In this document: in pieces, positions 18,320-26,740 of the stretch
Layout of the letters: each line of letters starts with the position of its first letter
Position numbering within the stretch: position 1 is the stretch's first letter
Origin: Sulfuritalea sp.
GTDB taxonomy: Bacteria; Pseudomonadota; Gammaproteobacteria; Burkholderiales; Rhodocyclaceae
DNA length: 64,000 nt
Reading direction: 5' to 3'
Assembly: GCA_030680805.1 (NCBI GenBank)
Contig: JAUXUK010000106.1
Coordinates: 1 to 64,000 of the forward strand
Translations under genes and position numbers: made by a program
The notes under the pieces: model-generated
The model's input: the letters and a program-made list of their open reading frames with translations, nothing else
The model's database searches: none
What the model was told of the DNA's origin: nothing

Positions 18320-18964
18320 TCAGGGCAGGATCAGGCCGGTGCGAATTGCATATTTCGTCAGTTCAACCACGTTGTGCAACTGAAGTTTCCGCATGAGATT
18401 GCGCCGGTGCACGTCGACCGTGCTCGGCGATATGTGCAATTCGGCGGCAATGTACGGTGCGGTCTTGCCGTCGGCCAGCAAGGTCGCCACCTGAAGCTCA
18501 CGCCGCGACAGCGGATTCTCGTCCGGATCGGCGGAACGGCTGCGCCGGTTGCGCAGGCTGTCGGTGACCAGTGCGGTGACCTGCGGGCAGAGGTAGCTGG
18601 CCCCGTCCATCAGGCTGAGAATCCCCCGCTTCAGTTCGGAGCCCGCTGCCGATTTGACGATGTAGCCGCGGGCGCCGACGTCGAGCATCTGCTGGACGAT
18701 GCGACGATCGAGGTAGGTGGACAAGGCCAGCACCTTGATTTCCGGGTGCTTCGCCCGCAGCCGTCGCGCGGTTTCGATGCCGGATATCCCCGGCAGCGCA
18801 ACATCCATCACCACCACGTCGGGCAATAGCTCCCCCGCGAGGCGCAATGCCGTCTCGCCATCGCCGACTGTCGCCACCACCTTGAAACCCTTGTCCTGCT
18901 CCAGCACTGACTGCAGGGCGTCGCGCACCATGGTGTGGTCATCGACAAGCATTATTTGGATCAT
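18320..18964 (-). CDS. NarL/FixJ-family response regulator
   Basis: A 214-residue two-component regulator. The receiver domain (residues 1-120) has the acidic pair in MLVDDHTM, the phospho-acceptor in VVVMDVALPG and the lysine in GYIVKSAAGS. The LuxR-type helix-turn-helix (residues ~150-210) reads LSRRELQVATLLADGKT and HISPSTVDVHRRNLMRKLQL. The start ATG 18964 has an AGGAGA site 7 nt upstream, inside the 3' end of the kinase gene, which shows translational coupling. Confidence 0.94.
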   Translation of the reverse strand: MIQIMLVDDHTMVRDALQSVLEQDKGFKVVATVGDGETALRLAGELLPDVVVMDVALPGISGIETARRLRAKHPEIKVLALSTYLDRRIVQQMLDVGARGYIVKSAAGSELKRGILSLMDGASYLCPQVTALVTDSLRNRRSRSADPDENPLSRRELQVATLLADGKTAPYIAAELHISPSTVDVHRRNLMRKLQLHNVVELTKYAIRTGLILP

Positions 18965-20627
18965 CGCAGATCTCCTTTCCCTCAATGATGCGGGGCACGC
19001 TCAGGGTGACCGTGGTGCCGTTGCCGGGGCTGCTGTCGATATCGACCTCGCCACCGAGGTTGATCATCCGCTCGTGGATCGAGCGCAGCCCGAAACTGCC
19101 GTGCCCATGCCCGGCGCCGATGTGTTCTGCCGGTTCGAATCCCTTTCCGGCATCGCTCACCACAAGGACAAGGCGCTCGTGGTGGCACAGGCAGGTGAGG
19201 CTGGCTTCCTTCACCCCGGCATGCTTGGCGGCGTTGATCAACAGTTCGCGCGCCGCGCGATAGAGCACCGCCTGCACCTCATCGACCAGGCGCTTGCCGC
19301 ACTCGCCGACATCGACATGCACCTTGAGCCCGAAAGAGCGCCCTGTTTCCTCACCCAGCCATTCCAGTGCCGGCCCGAGACCAAGCGTGTTCAGGATCGG
19401 CGGACTCAGTTGCTGGGTGATGCTGCGCGCCGCCCGGTCGGCCTGTTCCACCAGGTCCACGACCTGCCCGAGCGCGGCTTGCGGCAGGTCGTCCGGCAGC
19501 GACGTGAGCTTGATCTTGATCACCGCCAGCAACTGGCCCAGGTTGTCGTGCAGGTCCTCCGCCAGCTTGCGTCGCTCGCGCTCTTCGAACATGGTCAGTT
19601 GCGCGGACACTCGGCGTAGTTCCCTGGTGCGCTCGACCACCCGTTTATCCAGGCTCGCGGCCAGCAGCGCCAGATTTTCCTCGGCCTGCCGGCGCCGGCT
19701 GATGTCGCGATCGACGCCGCGGTAGCCGATCATCCTTCCGGCCGCATCGCGAATCGGCGTCCCGTTGCTCAGCGTGTCATGGCGCCCCCCGATCGAATCG
19801 AGGACGATGTTTTCCAGATCGCGGAAGGATTCCTCGCGCATGACGATCGCCGCAAACGCCGCGCCGACACGCAGCGCCTCATCGGGCGGCATCAAGTCGA
19901 AGGCCGTCCTGCCGATGATGTCTTCCGGCGCATAACCGAGCAGTACCCGAACGCTCTCCGAGGCGTAGGTATAGCGCCCCGCCAGATCCACCTCCCAGAT
20001 CCAGTCGGCGGAAATATCGGCCACGTCGCGAAAGCGTCGTTCGGATTCGCGCAGTGCCTGCTCGATGCGCTTGTACCCGGTCACATCGACCACGACCGCG
20101 CGGCATTCCTGCCGGTCGGGTGACAGTGTTGCGGTGATCTGTACTGTCTGCGGCGCCAGCCCGGCTATCGCCAGTTCCAGTTCGCAGTTCTGCGCTGCCT
20201 CGCCCGCGAATGCGCCTTGCAGGAAGGCCTTGAATCGCGGGCGGTCGGCCGCCGCGACGAAGGCGGAAAAGCGCCGGCCGGCCAGCCGGTCGCGTTCCTG
20301 TCCGAGCAGGCGCGCGCCGGTCAGGTTGAGCCGGGCAATCGCCCCGTCGCGGTCCAGGCTGAAGAAACCCGCCGGGGAAAAATCATGGAAATCGGCGAAA
20401 CGCTCCAGAGCCGCCTCGATCTCGGATTGCGAGCGGCGCAATTCCTCGCTCTGCAACTCCAGTTCGATCTGGTGCGCCTGCAGTTCATGCAGCAGGTGCC
20501 GCGTATCCGCCGCGTCAAGCTGAATCGCACCGGGCGAAGGCTTCCCGGGGCGCAGCAGCTCTTCGGCGCGGCGCCGAAGTTCGGCGCCATCGTTCGGCGG
20601 CGGCGCCCGAGGCGGGTCACGCTTCAC
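18939..20627 (-). CDS. PAS-domain sensor histidine kinase (NarX-like HisKA_3)
   Basis: A 562-residue soluble kinase. It has an N-terminal helical stretch (HLLHELQAHQIELELQSEEL), two PAS domains (about 70-185 and 200-320), a HisKA_3 dimerisation domain with the phospho-histidine in ERRKLAEDLHDNLGQLL, and an ATP-binding domain ending in HGSFGLRSIHERMINLGG. It overlaps the response-regulator start by 26 nt and the CheB-CheR gene by 4 nt, so the three genes form one coupled signalling unit. Confidence 0.94.
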   Translation of the reverse strand: MKRDPPRAPPPNDGAELRRRAEELLRPGKPSPGAIQLDAADTRHLLHELQAHQIELELQSEELRRSQSEIEAALERFADFHDFSPAGFFSLDRDGAIARLNLTGARLLGQERDRLAGRRFSAFVAAADRPRFKAFLQGAFAGEAAQNCELELAIAGLAPQTVQITATLSPDRQECRAVVVDVTGYKRIEQALRESERRFRDVADISADWIWEVDLAGRYTYASESVRVLLGYAPEDIIGRTAFDLMPPDEALRVGAAFAAIVMREESFRDLENIVLDSIGGRHDTLSNGTPIRDAAGRMIGYRGVDRDISRRRQAEENLALLAASLDKRVVERTRELRRVSAQLTMFEERERRKLAEDLHDNLGQLLAVIKIKLTSLPDDLPQAALGQVVDLVEQADRAARSITQQLSPPILNTLGLGPALEWLGEETGRSFGLKVHVDVGECGKRLVDEVQAVLYRAARELLINAAKHAGVKEASLTCLCHHERLVLVVSDAGKGFEPAEHIGAGHGHGSFGLRSIHERMINLGGEVDIDSSPGNGTTVTLSVPRIIEGKEICDDPNNACR

Positions 20628-23395
20628 TTCCGTCCCTTCGGCGGCTCGCCGCCGCCCCGGTGCGGTTGCGCCGTCTCCAGATGCGCAACGCGTTGTTCCA
20701 GCACCTCCTGGGCCTGCCGCAAGATGCCTTCCAGAGCCCTGGACTGGTCGAGTTGCGTATCCTGCTCGTTGCAGCGGCCTTGCAGCATTGCCAGCGCCTC
20801 GCGCAGTGTCGCCTCGAGTGTCCTGGCCGCGCTGATGTCGATAAAGGTGATCACCACACCGTCGATGCGGTTGCCCTGGGTACGGTAGGGCATGATGCGC
20901 ACCCTGAACCAGCGCCCGTCGCGCGCCGCTACCTGCCGCTCCATGAATACCAGCGAACGCAGCACCTCGCGCGCATCGGCGGCCAGACCCGGATAGTCGA
21001 GTTCCGTGGCAAGGTCCGTCACGGGCCGGCCGGCGTCGCCGGGAATCAGCTTGATGATCCCGGTCGTCTGCGCGGTGAAGCGCCTCACCTTGAGCCGGTC
21101 GTCGAGGAACAGGGTGGCGATGTCGGTGCTGTCGAGCAAATTCTTCATGTCGTCGCCGGCCTGCGACAGTTCTTCCACCTTGGCCGTCAGCTCGTGGTTG
21201 ACCGTCTGCAGTTCCTCGTTCATCGACTGCATTTCTTCCTTGGACGTGGTCAGTTCCTCGTTGGTGCTCTGCAACTCCTCGTTGGTGCTCTGCAATTCCT
21301 CGTTGGCGGACTTGAGCTCCTCCTGCGAGGTCTGCATTTCCTCGCGGGTCGTCTGCAATTCCTCGTGCGCCAACTGCAGTTGCTGCGCCAGTTCGGCAAT
21401 GCGCGACTGGTCGGCGCTGGTCCGCGCCGCCTTGCCCGAGGCCTTGACCACAGGCACGGCGGGAACGTCGGCAAATACCACCAGCACCATGCCGCGCAGC
21501 ACCGCCGGCTCGGTCAGGGCCTGGATCGTCAGATTCACGCGCTGGCCCGCGCCGTTGGTCTCCAGCGCAAGGTCTTTCAGCACGAGGGTACTGTTTTCGC
21601 GCACGGCCTTGGCGAAGGCCCCGTTCAAGGCGCCGGCCAATCCTTCGCGGGCCATGGCGAACAGGTTGAGATTGGCCTTGCCGGCCGCCGGCTCGAGGTA
21701 TTTTCCGGTCTTGCCGCTGACATACACGAGGTCGCCCCGGCCGGTGGTCAGCACGGCGGCCGGCGCATAGCGCCGCAACAGCAGCGCCTCGGTCTCGGCC
21801 TGGAGGCTGGCCGCCGAACCGGCTGGCGGCGAAGACGGCGACTGCAATGAAACCGCCGCTTCGGCGCGGCTGCGGGCATGGGTCAGCGGGAAGTCGACCG
21901 GGGTCGCCCGCAGCAGGTTGTCCTGGCGCCGGTAGAGCCGGTTCTTGCCGGGCAGTGCGGCGAACAGGTCGGTCGCGGCACCGACGGTCTCGGAACTTCC
22001 CAGCGCCAGGACGCCACCCGGGTTGAGGCTGTAATGGAACAGGGGCAGCAGCTTCTTCTGCAGGTCGGCGTCCAGGTAGATCAGCAGGTTGCGGCAGGAC
22101 AGCAGGTCGAGCTTGGTAAACGGCGGATCCATCACCAGGTTCTGCTGGGCGAAGATCACCATTTCGCGAATTTCCTTGTTCAGCTTGTAACCGCGCTCTT
22201 CCTGCACGAAGAAGCGCCGCAGGCGCTCCTCGTCGACGTCGGCGGCGATATTGGCCGGATAGGCGCCGACGCGCGCCTTGTCGATGGCATCGTGATCGAG
22301 GTCGGTGGCGAACACCTGCAGGGAATAGCGGGCGGAGGGCTTCAGCGTGTCCAGCGCCTCGCGGAAGACGATTGCCAGCGAATACGCCTCCTCGCCCGTC
22401 GAGCAGGCCGGCACCCAGGCGCGCAGCACGCCACCATTGGGGCGGGCGGCCAGCAAGCCGGGGATGACCTCGTTACGAAGCTGTTCCCACAGCGCCGGAT
22501 CGCGGAAGAAACTGGTGACGCCGATCAGGAGCTCCTTGAACAGCAGGCCGGCTTCCTGCGGATTTTCACGCAGGTAGCGGACATAGTCGGCAATGCGCGG
22601 CAACTGGTGCAGGCCCATGCGCCGCTCGATGCGCCGGTAGATGGTGCTTTTCTTGTAGAAGGAAAAATCATGGCCGGTTTGGGCGCGCAAAATCAGCACG
22701 ACTTTCTCCAGACCGCTCTGGTCCTTGTCTTCGAGTTCGTCGGCGGACCGGATCGGGAGCAGCGGGACATGCTGCAGATAGCTGATGATCCGTCCCGCGA
22801 GTTCCTCGGCCGGCGCGACCACGTCGGCCAGCCCCGCATCCACGGCGCTGCGCGGCATGCCGTCGAACTTCGCCGTCGCCGGCGTCTGCACGAATACCGC
22901 CCCCGCCATCTCCTTGATCGCGCGCAGGCCCAGCGTGCCGTCCGAGCCCATGCCGGAGAGGATCACGCCGATGCTGTTTTCCTGCTGGTCGGCCGCCAGG
23001 GAGCGGAAGAAATAATCGATGGGCAGGCGCAGGCCGCGCGGCGCCGCCGGTTCCAGCAGATGCAGGACGCCATGCAGGATGGACAGGTCGCGGTTGGGCG
23101 GGATCACATAGACATGGTCCGGCGCGACCTTCATGCGATCCCTGATCTGCTCCACCGGCATCGCGGTGGACCGTTGCAGCAACTCGGCCATGACACCCTT
23201 GTGGGTCGGATCGAGGTGCTGGACCACGACGAAAGCCAGGCCGCAGGCCGGCGGCACATGCTTGAAAAATACTTCCAGTGCCTCCAGCCCGCCGGCCGAA
23301 GCACCGATGCCGACAACGGTGAAGGCCGCGTTCGTTGCGGGCGCTTTCTCGACCGGACTGGCAGACATCTGATTCCTGCTCTTCTTCGCTGCCAT
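20624..23395 (-). CDS. CheB-CheR fusion with coiled coil and PAS domain
   Basis: A ~923-residue hybrid. Residues ~20-205 are a CheB methylesterase with its Ser, His and Asp sites (GIGASAGG, QHLDPTHKG, SGMGSDGTLG). Residues ~220-480 are a CheR methyltransferase (PACSTGEEAYSLA, LLSCRNLLIYLD). Then come a heptad coiled coil (EELQSTNEELQSTNEEL) and a C-terminal PAS domain. No CheB receiver domain is visible. I use ATG 23395 (MAAKKSRNQ); an in-frame ATG at 23476 would add 27 residues. The ATGA overlap with the kinase gene suggests it helps control that kinase. Confidence 0.93.
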   Translation of the reverse strand: MAAKKSRNQMSASPVEKAPATNAAFTVVGIGASAGGLEALEVFFKHVPPACGLAFVVVQHLDPTHKGVMAELLQRSTAMPVEQIRDRMKVAPDHVYVIPPNRDLSILHGVLHLLEPAAPRGLRLPIDYFFRSLAADQQENSIGVILSGMGSDGTLGLRAIKEMAGAVFVQTPATAKFDGMPRSAVDAGLADVVAPAEELAGRIISYLQHVPLLPIRSADELEDKDQSGLEKVVLILRAQTGHDFSFYKKSTIYRRIERRMGLHQLPRIADYVRYLRENPQEAGLLFKELLIGVTSFFRDPALWEQLRNEVIPGLLAARPNGGVLRAWVPACSTGEEAYSLAIVFREALDTLKPSARYSLQVFATDLDHDAIDKARVGAYPANIAADVDEERLRRFFVQEERGYKLNKEIREMVIFAQQNLVMDPPFTKLDLLSCRNLLIYLDADLQKKLLPLFHYSLNPGGVLALGSSETVGAATDLFAALPGKNRLYRRQDNLLRATPVDFPLTHARSRAEAAVSLQSPSSPPAGSAASLQAETEALLLRRYAPAAVLTTGRGDLVYVSGKTGKYLEPAAGKANLNLFAMAREGLAGALNGAFAKAVRENSTLVLKDLALETNGAGQRVNLTIQALTEPAVLRGMVLVVFADVPAVPVVKASGKAARTSADQSRIAELAQQLQLAHEELQTTREEMQTSQEELKSANEELQSTNEELQSTNEELTTSKEEMQSMNEELQTVNHELTAKVEELSQAGDDMKNLLDSTDIATLFLDDRLKVRRFTAQTTGIIKLIPGDAGRPVTDLATELDYPGLAADAREVLRSLVFMERQVAARDGRWFRVRIMPYRTQGNRIDGVVITFIDISAARTLEATLREALAMLQGRCNEQDTQLDQSRALEGILRQAQEVLEQRVAHLETAQPHRGGGEPPKGRK

Positions 23396-23670
23396 GGACT
23401 TCTCTTTCCTCGCTTGGCCCTGGGGAAATTCATCGCGTTTGGCAGCCGCGACCACCCACTCCGGCTGCATATCCACTATACCCCGCTAGCGCCCGGGCTG
23501 AGGACATTGCTTGCGGCAAGGCCCGTCGGAAGTTTGAATGCCATCCTGCGGGCAACGGCAGGAAAGGCGCGACACGCAATGAGTGCCCGAGGGCAAGGGT
23601 GCGATGTCCCGCTTCCTCCCGGTCGCCTGACAACTCGACCGGGACGCCGCGATCGACCCCGGAACAAGCG

Positions 23671-23790
23671 TCAGGAAACGGCGATCTTGGTCGCCGCACT
23701 GCCCTGCTTCTTGGGCAGCACCGCCTCCAGCACGCCATCCACCGACAGCTTGATGTCCTCTTTCCTGACGCCCGGAATTTCCGCCTTGAT
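23671..23790 (-). pseudogene. Hsp20 small heat-shock protein remnant with internal deletion
   Basis: The minus strand reads IKAEIPGVRKEDIKLSVDG joined directly to VLEAVLPKKQGSAATKIAVS and a stop. The first part is the start of an alpha-crystallin domain and the second is its last strand plus the C-terminal tail. About 40 central residues that normally lie between them are missing, as is the N-terminal arm. No in-frame start is present before an upstream TGA. I read this as a decayed hsp20 gene. The stretch 23477-23670 holds nothing else I can support. Confidence 0.75.
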
Positions 23791-23792
23791 GC

Positions 23793-24017
23793 TTACTGGC
23801 TGTTGCGCAGGATCCCTTCGACATCAGTCTCGGCTTGCAGCCAGTCCGACATCTCGTTGCCTGATGCAAAGCCACGCTGTTCGGCACGGTAGTAGGCGGC
23901 CTCGGCGATCATTTGTTCGCGCGGGCAATCCTGGGAATCGGCCGCAACCAATTCAGGCACTGGTCGCGATGAGCCGTTGCCTTTGGACTTCCTGGGTAGT
24001 TCGTTTTGGGTTTTCAT
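23793..24017 (-). CDS. DUF2934 domain protein
   Basis: A 74-residue protein with the DUF2934 pattern in its second half (EQMIAEAAYYRAEQRGFASG, then NEMSDWLQAETDV). The start ATG 24017 (MKTQNELPRKSKGNG) has a clear GAGGAG site 6 nt upstream; the longer frame to 24191 has none. The domain's function is unknown; it often occurs near stress genes, which fits the Hsp20 remnant 2 nt downstream. Confidence 0.8.
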   Translation of the reverse strand: MKTQNELPRKSKGNGSSRPVPELVAADSQDCPREQMIAEAAYYRAEQRGFASGNEMSDWLQAETDVEGILRNSQ

Positions 24018-24109
24018 CTTGGTCTCCTCATGGGTTTCAGGTTTTGCGGCGGAATCCGCCGGCAATGAAAAGCAATAATCTCCTTCAAGAATCTGCAAAC
24101 TCGACTGCA

Positions 24110-24472
24110 TCAGGCGCCCCCGTTCAGCAGCAGGCATCGATCCAGCGCCTGTCCAAGGCATTTCCCTTGCGAGGCATTCAGGCGACGGCAATTCACGCAG
24201 ATGGCAGCGTTTGTCGTCGTCATGGCCGCCGGCGAATAATCTTCCTTTCGCAACAAGTCCTCCGCCAGCGATCCGACACGGGCTGCGCGCTGGCGTTGCG
24301 GGTCATTCGGCGGAATCCGATCCACCCATCCGCGGCTGACCCGCACCACCCCCTCCAGCAAGCTCTTGTTCCTGCCGCCATCACACTCAACCGGCTCGGC
24401 TTCGTGAACCGCGCCCGAGGTCGACGGATAGCCGGTCGCCCCGACGCCTGTCACGCTGGGCGTCAAAGGCAT
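24110..24472 (-). CDS. possible small protein overlapping the PAS gene
   Basis: A 120-residue frame starting at ATG 24472, 7 nt after a GGAG site that lies within the 3' end of the PAS-domain gene. The product has a cysteine-bearing C-terminus (ICVNCRRLNASQGKCLGQAL) but no recognisable family. It could be non-coding; low confidence. Confidence 0.25.
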   Translation of the reverse strand: MPLTPSVTGVGATGYPSTSGAVHEAEPVECDGGRNKSLLEGVVRVSRGWVDRIPPNDPQRQRAARVGSLAEDLLRKEDYSPAAMTTTNAAICVNCRRLNASQGKCLGQALDRCLLLNGGA

Positions 24473-24879
24473 CGATCTGCTCCGGCGCGGCGTACGTTGA
24501 GCAAGAACATTTCCTGCCCGTCGGTGACGATCCGCAACAGATTGAGTTCCACCGCGAAATGAGCACCTTGGGCGTCGGTCGCCTGAAACCTCCGCCACTC
24601 GCCGTCCGAACACAGGTAAACCAGATGGCGCGCGCTGTAACTCGGAGAACTCCCGTTGAGGAACAGCCCATCGATGAACTCCGGTATTTGCCGCCCCACC
24701 ATCTGGGCATGCCTGATCCTGAATATCTGCCCGGCGGGCTCGCCGCAACTGAGAACCCTTCCTGCGCGATCAACGATCAGGGTGCCGTACTCGTCCCCGT
24801 TTCCAGAGGTTGCGGCAACCCGAAACGAATCCCGCCCGGCTTCAGCCGGCTGCAATAGGCCCGGGTCTCGTCCAATCAT
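24463..24879 (-). CDS. single PAS-domain protein
   Basis: A ~138-residue soluble protein made up almost entirely of one PAS-like domain (GTLIVDRAGRVLSCGEPAGQ, then MVGRQIPEFIDGLF and LNLLRIVTDGQEMFLLNVRR). It has no output domain. It may be a free-standing sensor or partner for a kinase or cyclase such as those just downstream. I use ATG 24879, with a TTAGGT site 8 nt upstream; an in-frame GTG at 24888 also exists. Confidence 0.7.
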   Translation of the reverse strand: MIGRDPGLLQPAEAGRDSFRVAATSGNGDEYGTLIVDRAGRVLSCGEPAGQIFRIRHAQMVGRQIPEFIDGLFLNGSSPSYSARHLVYLCSDGEWRRFQATDAQGAHFAVELNLLRIVTDGQEMFLLNVRRAGADRCL

Positions 24880-25036
24880 GGCGTGCACCTAACGCAAGGC
24901 GTTCCGGCGCCAGCCGGAATGGATGTAGTTCTCGGTCTGCATGCGCAAAACATATCTGCTTGAGGTGACCGCAGGAATACCCCGGTCTGCGTATTTTGGC
25001 TACCGGAAAATGGGTAAGCCGCGCTGCCGGCACAAT

Positions 25037-25075
25037 GAAAAACGCCCCCGGTAATGTCATTTCCGGGGGCGTTTT
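25037..25075 (-). terminator. Rho-independent terminator
   Basis: A 14-bp perfect stem (AAAAACGCCCCCGG with CCGGGGGCGTTTTT) around an 11-nt loop. On the minus strand it follows the gene ending at 25116. Its stem resembles the two terminators at 13010 and 15575, but it lacks their 35-nt leader. Confidence 0.85.
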
Positions 25076-25115
25076 TCTTTGCGCACCGAAGACTTGAAGT
25101 CCGGTGCAGGGGAAG

Positions 25116-25418
25116 CTACGGTCGTCGCGATTCCCGACGACCGGGCGGCATCTTGTCAGAATAAAGATCGCGGCCGGCTTCATGGACGTCGCGACGCAAC
25201 TGGCGGCGCTCTTCGGGCGACAGGCGCCCACCACCTCTCGATTCGTCGCGCGGTGAAAACTGCTGGGGACGCTGCTCGGCAGGCATCATCCGCTGCGGAC
25301 CGCCACCCGCATTGCGGCCCTGCTGCTGTCGAAACGGCCCCTGTGCCGCAGCCGCGGTAGCCAGAAACCACAGCACGCTTGCCACACCGGCCCATCTCGC
25401 CCTGCCCATTGTGTTCAC
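25116..25418 (-). CDS. secreted Arg/Gln-rich small protein
   Basis: About 100 residues. The N-terminus is a signal peptide (RARWAGVASVLWFLATAAAA); the mature part is rich in Gln, Arg, Gly and Pro and ends with LSPEERRQLRRDVHEAGRDL, a stretch common in small periplasmic proteins of betaproteobacteria. I choose GTG 25418, which has an AAAAGG site 6 nt upstream; ATG 25409 is an alternative. It follows the 47-residue peptide gene by 19 nt, probably as one operon. Confidence 0.7.
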   Translation of the reverse strand: MNTMGRARWAGVASVLWFLATAAAAQGPFRQQQGRNAGGGPQRMMPAEQRPQQFSPRDESRGGGRLSPEERRQLRRDVHEAGRDLYSDKMPPGRRESRRP

Positions 25419-25437
25419 AACCAACCTTTTGTCGTCA

Positions 25438-25581
25438 TCAGCGAAAGATACTGTAAATATTGTAAACCTGCTGGCCCGCCACGTGGCTGGCGGCCATCAG
25501 GTGATCGACACCCACCTGCGGTTCCGCGCCCCACAAGGCCAGCCCTGCGGCCAGGGCCATGCTGAAGAATAGTGCTTTCAT
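25438..25581 (-). CDS. 47-residue secreted peptide
   Basis: A short gene starting MKALFFSMALAAGLALWGAE, a typical signal peptide, with a mature part of about 28 residues (VGVDHLMAASHVAGQQVYNI and a short tail). An AGAGGC site lies 6 nt before the ATG. It heads the operon with the Arg/Gln-rich protein and lies downstream of a tandem TTTGTAA site next to ompR. No family recognised. Confidence 0.6.
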   Translation of the reverse strand: MKALFFSMALAAGLALWGAEPQVGVDHLMAASHVAGQQVYNIYSIFR

Positions 25582-25682
25582 GATTGCCTCTGATGCCTGG
25601 TTTCCGGTTTATCGATGCCGTTCTTCCGGCACGCTTGCATTCTCGGCAGGGCCTGTAAGCCAAGTGTTGCCGTCCGCCGGCC

Positions 25683-25699
25683 TTTGTAATCGTTTGTAA
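25683..25699. promoter_or_regulatory. tandem TTTGTAA site, OmpR/PhoB-type spacing
   Basis: TTTGTAA occurs at 25683-25689 and again at 25693-25699, exactly one helical turn apart. This is the layout bound by OmpR-family regulators. It lies about 100 nt upstream of the secreted-peptide operon and originally faced ompR, before the intervening repeat element. Confidence 0.5.
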
Positions 25700-25736
25700 A
25701 GCCCGCTGGCAGGAAGCCGTCGATCCGGCTAGGATT

Positions 25737-26005
25737 GGAGCCTATGTCAGCAGGAATCATGCCCCGCGTTGAGACCAGGATCGGCTGGATGCAAGGCGCA
25801 GTGCGCGGCCAATGGTTGTTCCAAGGCTGCGCGCTGCAACGCCGCAGACGCCGATCCTGGTCTCAACCCGAAGGGCCGCCGGGCGTTGGGCGCGCTGCCA
25901 CGTTGTCGGTCGTTTGCATGGTGGTACCATGCCGCACTCCCTCCGCCTCGCATCGCATCCCAACGCCCGGCGGCGCGGGGTATGATTCCTACTGACATAG
26001 GCTCC
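25737..26005. mobile_element. MITE-like element with nested inverted repeats
   Basis: A 269-bp unit bounded by 31-bp inverted repeats (25737-25767 and 25975-26005; 29 of 31 match; outer end GGAGCCTATGTCAG). Inside are two perfect hairpin stems placed symmetrically: 18 bp (GTTGAGACCAGGATCGGC, 25768-25785 with 25850-25867) and 16 bp (GCCGCCGGGCGTTGGG, 25875-25890 with 25959-25974). It has no transposase. The short frames inside it look spurious. It ends 6 bp before the ompR ATG. No clear target-site duplication was found. Confidence 0.8.
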
Positions 26006-26011
26006 TAGCCC

Positions 26012-26740
26012 ATGAACGAAACCAAGACCAAGATTCTGGTCGTCGATGACGACCTGCGGCTGCGCCAGTTGCTCGAGCGCTATCTTTCCGATCAGGGCTT
26101 TACCGTCAAGGCCGTGCCTGATGCACCGGGCATGGACCGCGCGCTGGAGCGCGAACTGTACGACCTGATCGTGCTCGACCTGATGCTGCCCGGGGAAGAC
26201 GGCCTGGCCATCTGCCGCCGCCTGCGCGGCGCGGCCAATCCGGTGAGCATCATCATGCTGACGGCCAAAGGAGACGAGGTCGACCGCATTGTCGGCCTTG
26301 AAATCGGCGCCGACGACTACCTGCCCAAGCCCTTCAACCCGCGCGAACTGGTGGCGCGCATCCATGCCGTGCTGCGCCGCCAGGCGCCGCCTCCGCCTCC
26401 GGGCGCGCCGACCATCACGGAGGAAAGCGTGAGTTTCGGCAAGGTGCGGATCAATCTGGCAACGCGGGAGCTGGAACGCGACGACGTGGCAACCCTGCTC
26501 ACTTCGGGCGAGTTCGGCCTGCTGCGCGTCCTGCTGGAACATCCAAGGCAACCGATGAGCCGCGACAAGCTGATGGAACTGGCGCGAGGCCGGGAATACG
26601 AGGTATTCGATCGCGCCATCGACGTGCAGATTTCCCGCCTGCGCAAGCTGGTCGAAGAAGATCCGGCCAAGCCGCGCTACATCCAGACGGTGTGGGGCTT
26701 CGGCTATGTTTTCGTTCCTGACGGAACGAAACACGAGTGA
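26012..26740 (+). CDS. ompR: OmpR-type response regulator
   Basis: A 242-residue regulator. The receiver has DDD at residues 14-16, the phospho-acceptor in LIVLDLMLPGEDG and the lysine in DDYLPKPFNP. The winged-helix output domain contains TSGEFGLLRVLLEHPRQPMS, FDRAIDVQISRLRKLVEEDP and YIQTVWGFGYVFVP. A proline run (PPPPPG) forms the linker. The ATG is only 6 bp after the MITE-like element and has no good ribosome site, so the insertion may have changed its expression. It overlaps envZ by 4 nt (GTGA). Confidence 0.94.
   Translation: MNETKTKILVVDDDLRLRQLLERYLSDQGFTVKAVPDAPGMDRALERELYDLIVLDLMLPGEDGLAICRRLRGAANPVSIIMLTAKGDEVDRIVGLEIGADDYLPKPFNPRELVARIHAVLRRQAPPPPPGAPTITEESVSFGKVRINLATRELERDDVATLLTSGEFGLLRVLLEHPRQPMSRDKLMELARGREYEVFDRAIDVQISRLRKLVEEDPAKPRYIQTVWGFGYVFVPDGTKHE

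Noticed and set aside
21190-21360. Array of ~21-nt near repeats resembling a short CRISPR
   Set aside because: The repeats have no spacers and encode the heptad coiled coil (EELQSTN units) of the CheB-CheR fusion.
25747-25998. Open frames inside the MITE-like element
   Set aside because: They translate the inverted repeats, have no ribosome site and no domain.
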